Positions 56,670 through 63,887 of a DNA stretch of 64,000 nt are shown here, piece after piece. The notes under the pieces are model-generated. The model was not told where the DNA came from, searched no databases, and saw only the letters and a list, made by a program, of their open reading frames with translations. Position numbers and translations under genes: made by a program. The stretch spans positions 162,560-226,559 of the forward strand of contig CAKKRJ010000012.1 of the NCBI GenBank assembly GCA_919902775.1. Direction: 5' to 3'. Origin of the DNA: Burkholderiaceae bacterium. Its GTDB lineage: Bacteria; Pseudomonadota; Gammaproteobacteria; Burkholderiales; Burkholderiaceae_C. Every line of letters starts with the position of its first letter. Position 1 is the first letter of the stretch.

Positions 56670-57425
56670 TCAATCGAGGTGGATGTCGCCGTACCAGGCC
56701 CGCACATTGCTGCGCGTGTTGTCGGCATCGGTCATGATCGCGATGCCCACCAGAGGGCCGGGCGCTTCGCCAAAAGCCTTTTCAAAATCGGCCCGCACAT
56801 CGCGCTGGTACAGCAGCCACTGCTTGAGCCGTGCGGCCCCCGATTCCACCACCCATTTGCGCACGCGGTCGGTGCGCGCATTGACGATGACCGAATCCAC
56901 AGGGCGCTGGTTGGACCAGACATACATCAAGGTCGCGTACGGCAAGGGCTCGCCCGTCAAGGCTTCGGTCAGGTCGCTGAGCATGGCGTTTTTGGCAGAA
57001 AACCGGCTGCGGTCCCCATCGAAGGCCAGGATCAAACGCACAGGGGAATCGCTGCGGTCACGGTCCCCCAGGTCGGCACCGGCGATCAAATTGTCCACCT
57101 GCCATTCAAACTGCAAACGCCCCAGTTTTTCGGGTGGCACATTCACCCGTTGGCGCAGCAAACTGGCCGATGATTGCGCATGGGCCTGCACCGCGTGGCG
57201 GTGGTCGTGGTGGTCCAGTTTGAACGACGTACGCAACTTGCCGGGCAAGGACACGGCCTCCCACTTGGCTTTGTCCTGTGGACTGAAATGCAAGCCCCCT
57301 GGCCGCGGCACCGGGGTGTGCAACGCAGCCGCCTTGTCCAGCACACCCTGGCTGGCGCAGCCCCCCAAAGCCGCCAGACACACCAGCCATCCTGCGACCC
57401 GTCCGCTAGACTCAAAGAAAACCAT
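56670..57425 (-). CDS. DUF3047 lipoprotein
   Basis: A 251-residue predicted lipoprotein. The lipobox is in LAALGGCASQG. The rest matches DUF3047 (LQFEWQVDNLIAGADLGDRD and SVIVNARTDRVRKWVVESG, ending NVRAWYGDIHLD), a family of unknown function. The ATG at 57425 is chosen because it gives a clean lipoprotein signal. It diverges from a Bug-type binding protein. Confidence 0.78.
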   Translation of the reverse strand: MVFFESSGRVAGWLVCLAALGGCASQGVLDKAAALHTPVPRPGGLHFSPQDKAKWEAVSLPGKLRTSFKLDHHDHRHAVQAHAQSSASLLRQRVNVPPEKLGRLQFEWQVDNLIAGADLGDRDRSDSPVRLILAFDGDRSRFSAKNAMLSDLTEALTGEPLPYATLMYVWSNQRPVDSVIVNARTDRVRKWVVESGAARLKQWLLYQRDVRADFEKAFGEAPGPLVGIAIMTDADNTRSNVRAWYGDIHLD

Positions 57426-57520
57426 GAATGCCCTTTCAGCCCCAATGCAAGACAATGCTGCTTGCACCGATTTGTGAATTTTCATTCATTTCCCGATTTA
57501 TTCATTTTGGAACCATCCCC

Positions 57521-58495
57521 ATGTTGAACCGCCGTCATGTACTGCAATCCCTGGCCATGAGCGCCTTGCCCGCGGGCTGGGCCCACGCACAAGCAGTTTT
57601 TCCTGCCAAACCCCTGAAAATCGTGGTGCCCTTTGGCGCTGGCGGTGTGGCCGATTTGACGGCACGCGCCGTGGGCCAAAAGCTGTCCGAAAACCTGGGC
57701 CAACCGGTGGTCATTGACAACCGGCCCGGTGCAGGCGGCATCGTGGCGGGCGAGATGGTGGCCAAGGCCGCACCCGACGGGCACACCCTGCTGTTGATGT
57801 CCAACGGCACGGCGGTGAGTGCGGGCTTGTTCAAGGCACTGCCCTTCAATCCGCGCACCGACTTTGCACCGATCTCCTTGCTGGGCCTGTTCGACATCGC
57901 CATCGTGGTGCCCGAATCGTCACCGCACAAAACCCTGGCCGATTTGGTCAGCTTCGGGCGCACCAACCCGGGCAAGCTGAACATCGGCACCATCAACATT
58001 GGCAGCACCCAGCATTTGGCCGCAGAGCTGTTCAGAAGCCAGGCCAACCTGATCAGCCAGATCGTGCCTTACAACGGCACGCCAGCGGTGATCAATGCCT
58101 TGCGTGGGGGACAGGTCGATGTGGTGGTGGAAATTTTGGGTCCGCTCAAGCCGCAGATCAACGCCAAGGCCGTTCGCCTGCTCGGCGTGATGGGCGCCGT
58201 GCGCCCCAAAGACCAGCCGCAAGTGCCGGTGGTGCGTGAGATTGCCGGGCTGAGCGGCTTCAATGTGTCGTCCTGGAATGCCCTGGCCGCGCCGGCCAAA
58301 ACTCCCAAAGCCGTGGTCGATCGCCTGAGTGCCGAAGTGGCCAAAATCCTGGCCGAGCCCGAGATGGTGAAACGCCTGGCCGGATTCAACGTCGAAGCCA
58401 AGGCCAGCACACCTGCCCAGTTGGCGCAGTTGCTGGACAGCGACATCAAACGCTGGGGCGAGGTGATCCAGAAGGCAGGCATTGCACCGACCTGA
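57521..58495 (+). CDS. Bug/TctC-family periplasmic binding protein
   Basis: A 324-residue solute-binding protein. The signal peptide (MLNRRHVLQSLAMSALPAGW) ends near AHAQ. The family segments KIVVPFGAGGVADLTAR and IDNRPGAGGIVAGEMVA are present. It is an orphan, with no TctA/TctB genes next to it, as is common in Comamonadaceae. The ligand is unknown. Confidence 0.88.
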   Translation: MLNRRHVLQSLAMSALPAGWAHAQAVFPAKPLKIVVPFGAGGVADLTARAVGQKLSENLGQPVVIDNRPGAGGIVAGEMVAKAAPDGHTLLLMSNGTAVSAGLFKALPFNPRTDFAPISLLGLFDIAIVVPESSPHKTLADLVSFGRTNPGKLNIGTINIGSTQHLAAELFRSQANLISQIVPYNGTPAVINALRGGQVDVVVEILGPLKPQINAKAVRLLGVMGAVRPKDQPQVPVVREIAGLSGFNVSSWNALAAPAKTPKAVVDRLSAEVAKILAEPEMVKRLAGFNVEAKASTPAQLAQLLDSDIKRWGEVIQKAGIAPT

Positions 58496-58497
58496 CC

Positions 58498-58520
58498 ATC
58501 GCGCGCAGGGGCGCGCTTAT
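58498..58520. repeat. REP-like element, fragment
   Basis: ATCGCGCGCAGGGGCGCGC matches one arm of the dispersed palindrome but the CTCCCACAA end is missing. It starts the 383-bp gap before the LivK-type gene. Confidence 0.45.
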
Positions 58521-58594
58521 ATGGATGCCTCCCGGTTGACAAGCTGCTTTGCAACATTTTTGCGAAGAAGTCGGCTGCATCCTTATAAAGGGTC

Positions 58595-58788
58595 GCCAAG
58601 GGGTTAATCGTCTGCGCCCGTGACGACACCAACAAACGCGCCATTCAGCTGAAAATCAACGCGCAAGGTCAACTGCGACTGACCGCTGCGCGGGTGCCAT
58701 CCACGCGGGAGAAAACACCGCCATGGCCCAACTGAGCCCGGCTGAGCAAACCCTGCTCAAAGCGTTGCTGGCCAAATTTGCGCTGTGA
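58595..58788 (+). pseudogene. Remnant of a MarR-family regulator
   Basis: Two reading frames together give a typical MarR C-terminal part: AKGLIVCARDDTNKRAIQLK then INAQGQLRLTAARV in one frame, and AIHAGENTAMAQLSPAEQTL followed by LKALLAKFAL and a stop in the next. A one-base frame change lies near 58690, and no start or winged-helix region remains upstream. It is a 3' fragment of a lost regulator gene. Confidence 0.65.
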
Positions 58789-58831
58789 ACAGTGACTGCA
58801 GGTTTGCGGGAGTGCCCGCTTCCATCAATCA

Positions 58832-58855
58832 AAAACCCCGCCGAAGCGGGGTTTT
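58832..58855. terminator. Bidirectional terminator
   Basis: AAAACCCCGC and GCGGGGTTTT form a 10-bp stem with a CGAA loop between the MarR remnant and the converging LivK-type gene. A and T runs on either side make it work for both strands. Confidence 0.85.
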
Positions 58856-58878
58856 GAACTTGAGCGATTTGGAAAGAA

Positions 58879-60018
58879 TCAACGAACCACAGCAATGGCG
58901 TCGCGTTTTCCGGATTTGTAAGTGTACAAAGTCAACGCGCCGTTCTTGATGTCGCCTTTTTCATCAAAGCCGATGGTGCCTGTCACACCATTGAAGTTGC
59001 TGGTTTTAGCCAAAGCGGCCAGGTACTTGGCAGGATCCGGTGAACCCGCCCGGACCATCGCGTCGACCATCACGTTGACGGCGTCATACACATAAGGTGC
59101 ATACACCTGCACATCCGCATTGAAGCGTTTTTTGAACTTGGCATTGAAGTCTTCCAAGCCTTTCTTTTGTGTGCCTTCGACACCACCCGCTTCCGCGCAC
59201 ACCACTTGTCCATCGGACATGGCATCGCCAGCCAATTTAGCCAACTCGGATGAGCAAATACCATCACCCCCCATGAACTTGGCATTGATGCCCAATGACT
59301 TCATCTGACGCAACATGGGGCCTGCCACTGCATCCATACCGCCAAAAAATACAACGTCAGGTTTTTTGGCTCGCAAGGTGGTCAAGATGGCCATGAAATC
59401 AGAAGCCTTGTCCGTGGTGAATTCGTGCCCCACGATTTTGCCGCCAGCAACAGTCACGGCCTTCTTGAACTCTTCGGCAACACCTTGACCGTAGGCGGTG
59501 CGGTCGTCAATCACTGCGATGGATTGCCCCTTCAAGGATTTCACAGCGTAACGACCCAGTGTTCCGCCCAAGTGCACGTCATCGGCCACCACGCGGAAAG
59601 TGGTTTTGTAGCCATTGCGTGTGAATTTGGGATTGGTCGCTGAAGGAGAGATCTGAGGAATGCCCGCTTCACTGTAAATTTTAGAGGCGGGGATGGAGGT
59701 GCCAGAGTTCAGGTGCCCCACAACGCCATTCACTTTGGAGTCCACCAATTTCTGGGCCGCAGCTGTGCCCTGCTTTGGATCTGCACCATCGTCTTCGGTG
59801 ACCAACTCGAACTTGATCGTTTGACCACCAATTTTCACGCCCTTGGCGTTCAGCTCTTCAACAGCCAAGCGTGCACCGTTTTCGTTGTCTTTGCCAAGGT
59901 GGGCAATGGCACCACTGACAGGGCCGACGTGGCCGATTTTGACCACTTGTTGCGCCAGGGTCGCAGCGGACAAAAACGCCAGAGCAGCGGCAACAGTTGA
60001 TTTCAAAATGAGTTTCAT
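58879..60018 (-). CDS. Branched-chain amino-acid-type (LivK) ABC binding protein
   Basis: A 379-residue periplasmic binding protein of the Leu/Ile/Val type. A signal peptide ends ATLAQ. HVGPVSGAIAHLGKDNENGA and VNGVVGHLNSGTSIPASKIY are typical. The ATG at 60018 (MKLILKSTV) is chosen; upstream codons in frame lack conservation. The livHMGF permease genes are not adjacent. The ligand is probably an amino acid or amide. Confidence 0.92.
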   Translation of the reverse strand: MKLILKSTVAAALAFLSAATLAQQVVKIGHVGPVSGAIAHLGKDNENGARLAVEELNAKGVKIGGQTIKFELVTEDDGADPKQGTAAAQKLVDSKVNGVVGHLNSGTSIPASKIYSEAGIPQISPSATNPKFTRNGYKTTFRVVADDVHLGGTLGRYAVKSLKGQSIAVIDDRTAYGQGVAEEFKKAVTVAGGKIVGHEFTTDKASDFMAILTTLRAKKPDVVFFGGMDAVAGPMLRQMKSLGINAKFMGGDGICSSELAKLAGDAMSDGQVVCAEAGGVEGTQKKGLEDFNAKFKKRFNADVQVYAPYVYDAVNVMVDAMVRAGSPDPAKYLAALAKTSNFNGVTGTIGFDEKGDIKNGALTLYTYKSGKRDAIAVVR

Positions 60019-60165
60019 AGATTGACACACAAGTATGTTGAACAAGCTGCCAAGGCTACCGACGCGCAACTCTTTGGGGAATTCTCGTTTACACCAAGCA
60101 CAGTGAAAATCTTGGCCACAGCTCAAAATTGCAGGTGCTGAGCAAATATATTATTTGGTAAATTT

Positions 60166-60435
60166 TTACTGACTGCGCATGCAATCGACATAGGGGGCTT
60201 CCATGATCGCAGCCGCCCCTGCCACACCACCCGGCACGCGGGTCCGCATCGGGCGGTTGCAATGGTTGAGGTCATCAGGCTCGTAGTGACCCGGCCCAAT
60301 GCCCAGACTTTCCTTGTCCCAGTTCGGCGGGATTGATTCCTCGCTGCCACGACCGTTCCGCCTGGTCACAAGAGCTTTGCGGTTTCGCGCCCGCTCGTCC
60401 TGCTTGGCATCGCTTTCTATGCGGTTCTCGTTCAT
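60166..60435 (-). CDS. Small hypothetical protein (doubtful)
   Basis: An 89-residue frame from ATG 60435 (MNENRIESDAKQDERARNRK) to a stop at 60166. The composition is charged then Pro/Gly-rich and is plausible for a protein, but there is no recognised family and no clear ribosome binding site. Around it the 627-bp gap 60019-60645 holds a strong hairpin (GTGTGCGCCCA/TGGGCGCACAC, 60546-60570) and the porin terminator, and nothing else recognised. Confidence 0.3.
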   Translation of the reverse strand: MNENRIESDAKQDERARNRKALVTRRNGRGSEESIPPNWDKESLGIGPGHYEPDDLNHCNRPMRTRVPGGVAGAAAIMEAPYVDCMRSQ

Positions 60436-60572
60436 CGGCTCGCTTGTTTGCGCTCCACGCTTCCTTCCCACGCTTGGTCGCCCTCACGCAGTTGCGCTTC
60501 ACTTTGCGCACTGTGACCAGTTCGCAGCGAGACTTGCACCCGCAGGTGTGCGCCCATGCTGGGCGCACACGT

Positions 60573-60604
60573 AAAAAAACCCACCGCGTTGCCACGGTGG
60601 GTTT
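60573..60604 (-). terminator. Terminator of the right porin
   Basis: On the minus strand CCCACCGTG pairs with CGCGGTGGG (one G-U pair) around GCAA, followed by TTTTTTT. It matches the terminator of the left porin. Confidence 0.9.
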
Positions 60605-61662
60605 TGGGGTCTTTTAACTCTCAACTGGCTTGCGCCAGCGGGGAATTAGAAAGTGTGGCGAACGCCCACAGCGAATGTGTCGTGCTTGGTTGCAGTAGCA
60701 GCCTTGTTTTTGCCTTGACCCATCAAAGCGTAAGCGGTTGTACGCTTGCTCAGGCTGTAGTTGGCGCCAACTTGGTAGCCGCTGGTCTTCACAGAAGCAG
60801 CGCCGCTGTCAACGTAGCTGCCGTTGCTGACGGTTGCGTTCAAAGCCACAGCACCAACAGGGATGCTCACGCCGAAGTTGTTGGTTTTGACTTCGCCTGC
60901 GTCTGCAGCAGTACCAGCCTTAGCCGAAGTGGTCACAGCCATCAGCTTGGCAACACCCAGGTCATAAGAAGCGCCAATGCTGTTGGCTTTACGGTCAGCC
61001 AAAGCGTTGCTCAGATCAACAGCAGCAGCAATGCCAGGAGCGGCATAAGCCAGTTTCGCCAGCTTGATGGACTCTGTCGCTGCTTTCACAGTCAAAGGAC
61101 CGTTGGCGTAGCTCAGACCCAAGGCGGTCAAGTTGTTAGCATTGCCGGTCACAGCACCGCTGCCGCCTTGTGCGACTTCACCAGCACCCAGCTCCAGGGC
61201 TGCACTGAAACCACCAAAAGAAGGTGTGGTGTACACGACAGCATTGGAAGTGCGAACGGTGGATGTACCGCCGCCCAACCAGCCAGCAGCAGTGGCGTTG
61301 CCGTTAGCGTCGAATGTGCCTTGCACAGCGTGGATCTGGCTGTATTGACGACCCAGGTTCACAGAACCGAAAGCGCCGGCCAAGCCCACGAAGGACTGAC
61401 GGTTAGCCATCGAAGTGGTGGCATCGTCGGTAGCGACAGCGTATTCCATCACGAAGTTAGCCTTCAAGCCACCGCCGAGGTCTTCAGTACCCTTGAAACC
61501 AAAGCGGCTACCGCTCAGGATAGAAGCCAAACCAGTTGTTTTGGTAGCGACAGTGCCCACAGTTTTCTTGTCTGTGTTGTAGCCCTGGTCAGCAACACCG
61601 TACAAAGTCACGGTGGATTGAGCGAAAGAAGCTGCAGAAACTGTCAGAACAGCCAGAGCAAA
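60573..61662. repeat. Porin repeat, right copy (inverted relative to 47104-48193)
   Basis: Matches the left porin segment in inverted orientation, with long identical protein blocks and a few clusters of differences. The pair brackets about 12.4 kb of unrelated genes. Confidence 0.8.
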
Positions 61663-61665
61663 CAA
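60646..61665 (-). CDS. Gram-negative porin with disrupted start
   Basis: A close paralogue of the porin at 47117; many stretches are identical (YAAPGIAAAVDLSNALADRK, YSLSKRTTAYALMGQGKNKA), while differences cluster in a few likely loop regions. The mature chain begins QSTVTLYGVADQGYN and ends FAVGVRHTF. The only in-frame start is a TTG (61665) inside the signal peptide (FALAVLTVSAASFAQ). An ATG at 61681 would give MKNQTLFALAVL if one G (61678) were absent; as written it is out of frame. No SD sequence precedes either. Its expression is therefore uncertain. Confidence 0.8.
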   Translation of the reverse strand: MFALAVLTVSAASFAQSTVTLYGVADQGYNTDKKTVGTVATKTTGLASILSGSRFGFKGTEDLGGGLKANFVMEYAVATDDATTSMANRQSFVGLAGAFGSVNLGRQYSQIHAVQGTFDANGNATAAGWLGGGTSTVRTSNAVVYTTPSFGGFSAALELGAGEVAQGGSGAVTGNANNLTALGLSYANGPLTVKAATESIKLAKLAYAAPGIAAAVDLSNALADRKANSIGASYDLGVAKLMAVTTSAKAGTAADAGEVKTNNFGVSIPVGAVALNATVSNGSYVDSGAASVKTSGYQVGANYSLSKRTTAYALMGQGKNKAATATKHDTFAVGVRHTF

Positions 61666-61740
61666 TGTTTGATTTTTCCATCAAGTTGCTTGAAGGTGCC
61701 TGCAGGGTGCCAACAATGCGCCGACAACAAAGTGAGCAGA

Positions 61741-61764
61741 GTTGTACAGCAGCAGATGTACAAC
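61741..61764. other. Inverted repeat GTTGTACA-N8-TGTACAAC
   Basis: Perfect 8-bp arms around GCAGCAGA. A further TGTACAAC lies at 61886-61893. Possible recombinase arm or core site, or an operator. Confidence 0.45.
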
Positions 61765-61768
61765 AAAT

Positions 61769-61782
61769 CACGCTGCAGCGTG
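61769..61782. other. Perfect 14-bp palindrome CACGCTGCAGCGTG
   Basis: Lies four bases after the TGTACAAC repeat in the porin-recombinase gap. Candidate protein-binding site; nothing more can be said. Confidence 0.4.
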
Positions 61783-62123
61783 CCAGAATTTCTGCACGGC
61801 ACGCAACGGCAACTGACGGTACAGATGCGGCAAGACTGCACCCTTAAATCGTGCCCAGCGTTTCTGTGCGCGGTTGCTTTTGCGATGTACAACAGTACGC
61901 TTGCAGCATGCATACCGTTTTTACCGCAGCAGCAGCTAATGACACGCACATGCGCAGCAGCCAACGCGAGCGCACCGTGCCAATACCCGCAACCATCACA
62001 CCAGTGCCAGGTTATCCCAGCAAACTATCCGTATTCAAAATCGCAGCCAGTAAGTTCTGGCAAGTGCGCTGCTGGATTGCAGGACGCACGCACAGACGCA
62101 GCACACGCACACAGAGCCTGCGC

Positions 62124-63269
62124 ATGGCTCAAAGCTTTGCACGAACATTTTATGAACATCTGCTAGCGCAGTCTTCCAGTTTGCGCATTAAGCCAACACC
62201 AATATCCAGTGTCGTTTTACACGACACCGTCACAGTCAAACCACAACACACCTTTGCAGCCATGGCTGCACAGATGATGGCAAACGAACAAGCTCGTGTT
62301 GAGCGCGGTGAGTTTAGTGCGGGCAGCTTTAAAGTTCTGCGCAACAGACTGGATGCACACATACTGCCGCGCTGGGGCAAGCTGCAACCATCAGCTGTAG
62401 ATCACGCAGAACTGCTGTCATTCACGCAGTACCTGAGCAAGAGTTTCAGCACCATCACCGTCAGCCAATACCTGATAGCAGTACGCAAAGTTTTGACCAT
62501 GGCTGTGTCAGTGGCTGCACTGGACAAGCTGCCAGAATTTCCCAAGATCAAAGTACAAACCAACAGTCGCGGCGCATTTACGCCCACGGAATACTGGCAG
62601 ATCATGCGCACTGCTCGCAAGCTGCAACACACCAGACACCCTGACAGCGACAGCACATTGCGCAAGAACTACAGACTACGATCAGCTGAATACACCATGC
62701 CACCAGATATTGCATGGTGCATTGGGTTCATGGTCAACAGCTTCATCAGACCAAGCGACTTAAAGACACTGAAACATAGGCATGTGGAAGTGGTGCGCAA
62801 CGGCAATACATATCTACGCTTGAACTTACCCAAAACTAAAAGCCACACTCGTCCTATTGTCACGCTGCAGCCTGCAGTGCGCATCTACCAACAAATCACG
62901 CAGCACTACAGTGAACGGAACCTTGCAGCACCAGACGACTACCTGTTCCTGCCGCACCTGCGTGACCGTGCCTATGCGCACTGGGTGTTGGCGTTTTATT
63001 TCAACTGGGTATTGGCACGCACTGGGCTGAAGCTGGGCGCACATGGACAAGAGCGTAGCTTGTACAGCCTACGACACAGCAGTATCACCTTTCGCTTGCT
63101 GTACGGACAAGGCATTGACCTGCTGACACTGGCACGCAATGCACGTACCAGTGTGGACATGATCAACCAGCACTACGCCAGCACCGTAACGGGCGAGCAG
63201 AACATTGGCATGCTGCAAAGTCGTCGTACTCGTCAGCACAGCCAGTTATCACACACAGTTATTTCTTGA
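62124..63269 (+). CDS. Tyrosine recombinase, homologue of the one at 45694
   Basis: A site-specific recombinase of 381 residues from ATG 62124 (MAQSFARTFYEHLL). The core-binding domain aligns with the first recombinase (VERGEFSAGSFKVLRNRLDA), and the catalytic parts are FIRPSDLKTLKHRHVEVV, SLRHSSITFRLLYGQGIDLL and ARTSVDMINQHYAS with the Tyr nucleophile. It lacks the antitoxin-like N-terminus unless an earlier start (61908 or 61851) is used; those residues are Arg-rich and not convincing. It diverges from the right porin, mirroring the left pair. Codon use is less GC-rich than in core genes, suggesting transfer. Confidence 0.87.
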   Translation: MAQSFARTFYEHLLAQSSSLRIKPTPISSVVLHDTVTVKPQHTFAAMAAQMMANEQARVERGEFSAGSFKVLRNRLDAHILPRWGKLQPSAVDHAELLSFTQYLSKSFSTITVSQYLIAVRKVLTMAVSVAALDKLPEFPKIKVQTNSRGAFTPTEYWQIMRTARKLQHTRHPDSDSTLRKNYRLRSAEYTMPPDIAWCIGFMVNSFIRPSDLKTLKHRHVEVVRNGNTYLRLNLPKTKSHTRPIVTLQPAVRIYQQITQHYSERNLAAPDDYLFLPHLRDRAYAHWVLAFYFNWVLARTGLKLGAHGQERSLYSLRHSSITFRLLYGQGIDLLTLARNARTSVDMINQHYASTVTGEQNIGMLQSRRTRQHSQLSHTVIS

Positions 63270-63702
63270 ATCCGTCACGCAGTTTCACACTGGCACTTTC
63301 AATCTGCGTGTCCAGTTCACCATTGCGCACAGCATCAATCACCGTGTCCAAGACGGTGCAAAGATTCTCAACTGCACCAACGTCAATCGCAGTCTTACCT
63401 TTTTGCAGTTCAATTTGCTTGCTGCCATAGTTGATAGCCAACAAACATTCGCCCTTTTCTCCTGCCCAAAACCACGGCTTGATACGCACGGGCACTTGTT
63501 TGACGACTCGTGCGCCAGTGTCTGCATCTGCAAATGAACGAAAGCGTGTGGGTGTGTAGTGCTGCCCTTGCGCTTGTGCAGCTGCCAACATGCGCTGCTC
63601 GCCCAGTTTGATCAGCAGCTTGTTGCGGCGTTTGACAACGTCAGGCAGTGCACGTGTCTTGCGGGCTGCAGTCAACTTCAATGTGTTCAGAATGGCTGTC
63701 AT
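63259..63702 (-). CDS. DUF6641-like protein of mobile regions
   Basis: A 147-residue cytoplasmic protein. The pattern VKRRNKLLIKLGEQRMLAAA, PVRIKPWFWAGEKGECLLAI and LQKGKTAIDVGAVENL with end LRDGFKK resembles DUF6641, often met beside integrases in Burkholderiales; this assignment is from memory. AGGAAAAG precedes the ATG at 63702. It overlaps the end of the recombinase tail to tail by 11 bp. Function unknown. Confidence 0.65.
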   Translation of the reverse strand: MTAILNTLKLTAARKTRALPDVVKRRNKLLIKLGEQRMLAAAQAQGQHYTPTRFRSFADADTGARVVKQVPVRIKPWFWAGEKGECLLAINYGSKQIELQKGKTAIDVGAVENLCTVLDTVIDAVRNGELDTQIESASVKLRDGFKK

Positions 63703-63816
63703 GTGCTTTTCCTTTCGAATGTTTGTAAAGCACAGACTATTTTGTGCCCAACCACCACGGTTGAGCAACCGAATTCCGTTCAGTATTGCGGGTCATTAAA
63801 GTGTCGCTTTAAATGA

Positions 63817-63864
63817 CACCAACAACTGCACCAACATTTGCACCAACAACTGCACCAACATTTG
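63817..63864. repeat. Two perfect 24-bp tandem repeats
   Basis: CACCAACAACTGCACCAACATTTG-type units at 63817-63840 and 63841-63864. An imperfect palindrome (TCATTAAAGTG...CTTTAAATGA, 63793-63816) lies just before. They sit between the DUF6641 promoter region and a third recombinase end and may be iteron- or arm-type binding sites. Confidence 0.85.
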
Positions 63865-63887
63865 CAGCAAAAACGCAGATGGTATTT

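Larger units (their letters stand above)
61666..62123. other. Porin-recombinase divergent gap with inverted repeats
   Basis: No convincing gene in this stretch, although the recombinase frame stays open back to a GTG at 61851 and an ATG at 61908. It holds several palindromes and base composition poorer in GC than the flanking genes. It is the counterpart of the 82-bp gap at 47035-47116 beside the left pair. Confidence 0.5.

Noticed and set aside
60546..60570. Strong hairpin GTGTGCGCCCA/TGGGCGCACAC as a terminator
   Set aside because: The T run on the minus strand lies before and not after the stem, so it is not a normal rho-independent terminator for the porin; the porin has its own at 60573-60604.
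61851..62123. N-terminal extension of the right recombinase from a GTG at 61851
   Set aside because: The extra residues are Arg/Thr-rich and do not align with the other recombinase; the palindromic DNA here looks regulatory. Not excluded.
60556..62166. 536-residue plus-strand frame running antisense through the right porin
   Set aside because: The porin on the minus strand has clear family motifs and a terminator; this frame is Ser/Cys/His-rich with no recognised domain and is a mirror of the skewed porin codon use. The same holds for the antisense frame 47075-48112.
63817..63864. Short CRISPR-like array
   Set aside because: Only two adjacent direct copies with no spacers and no cas genes.
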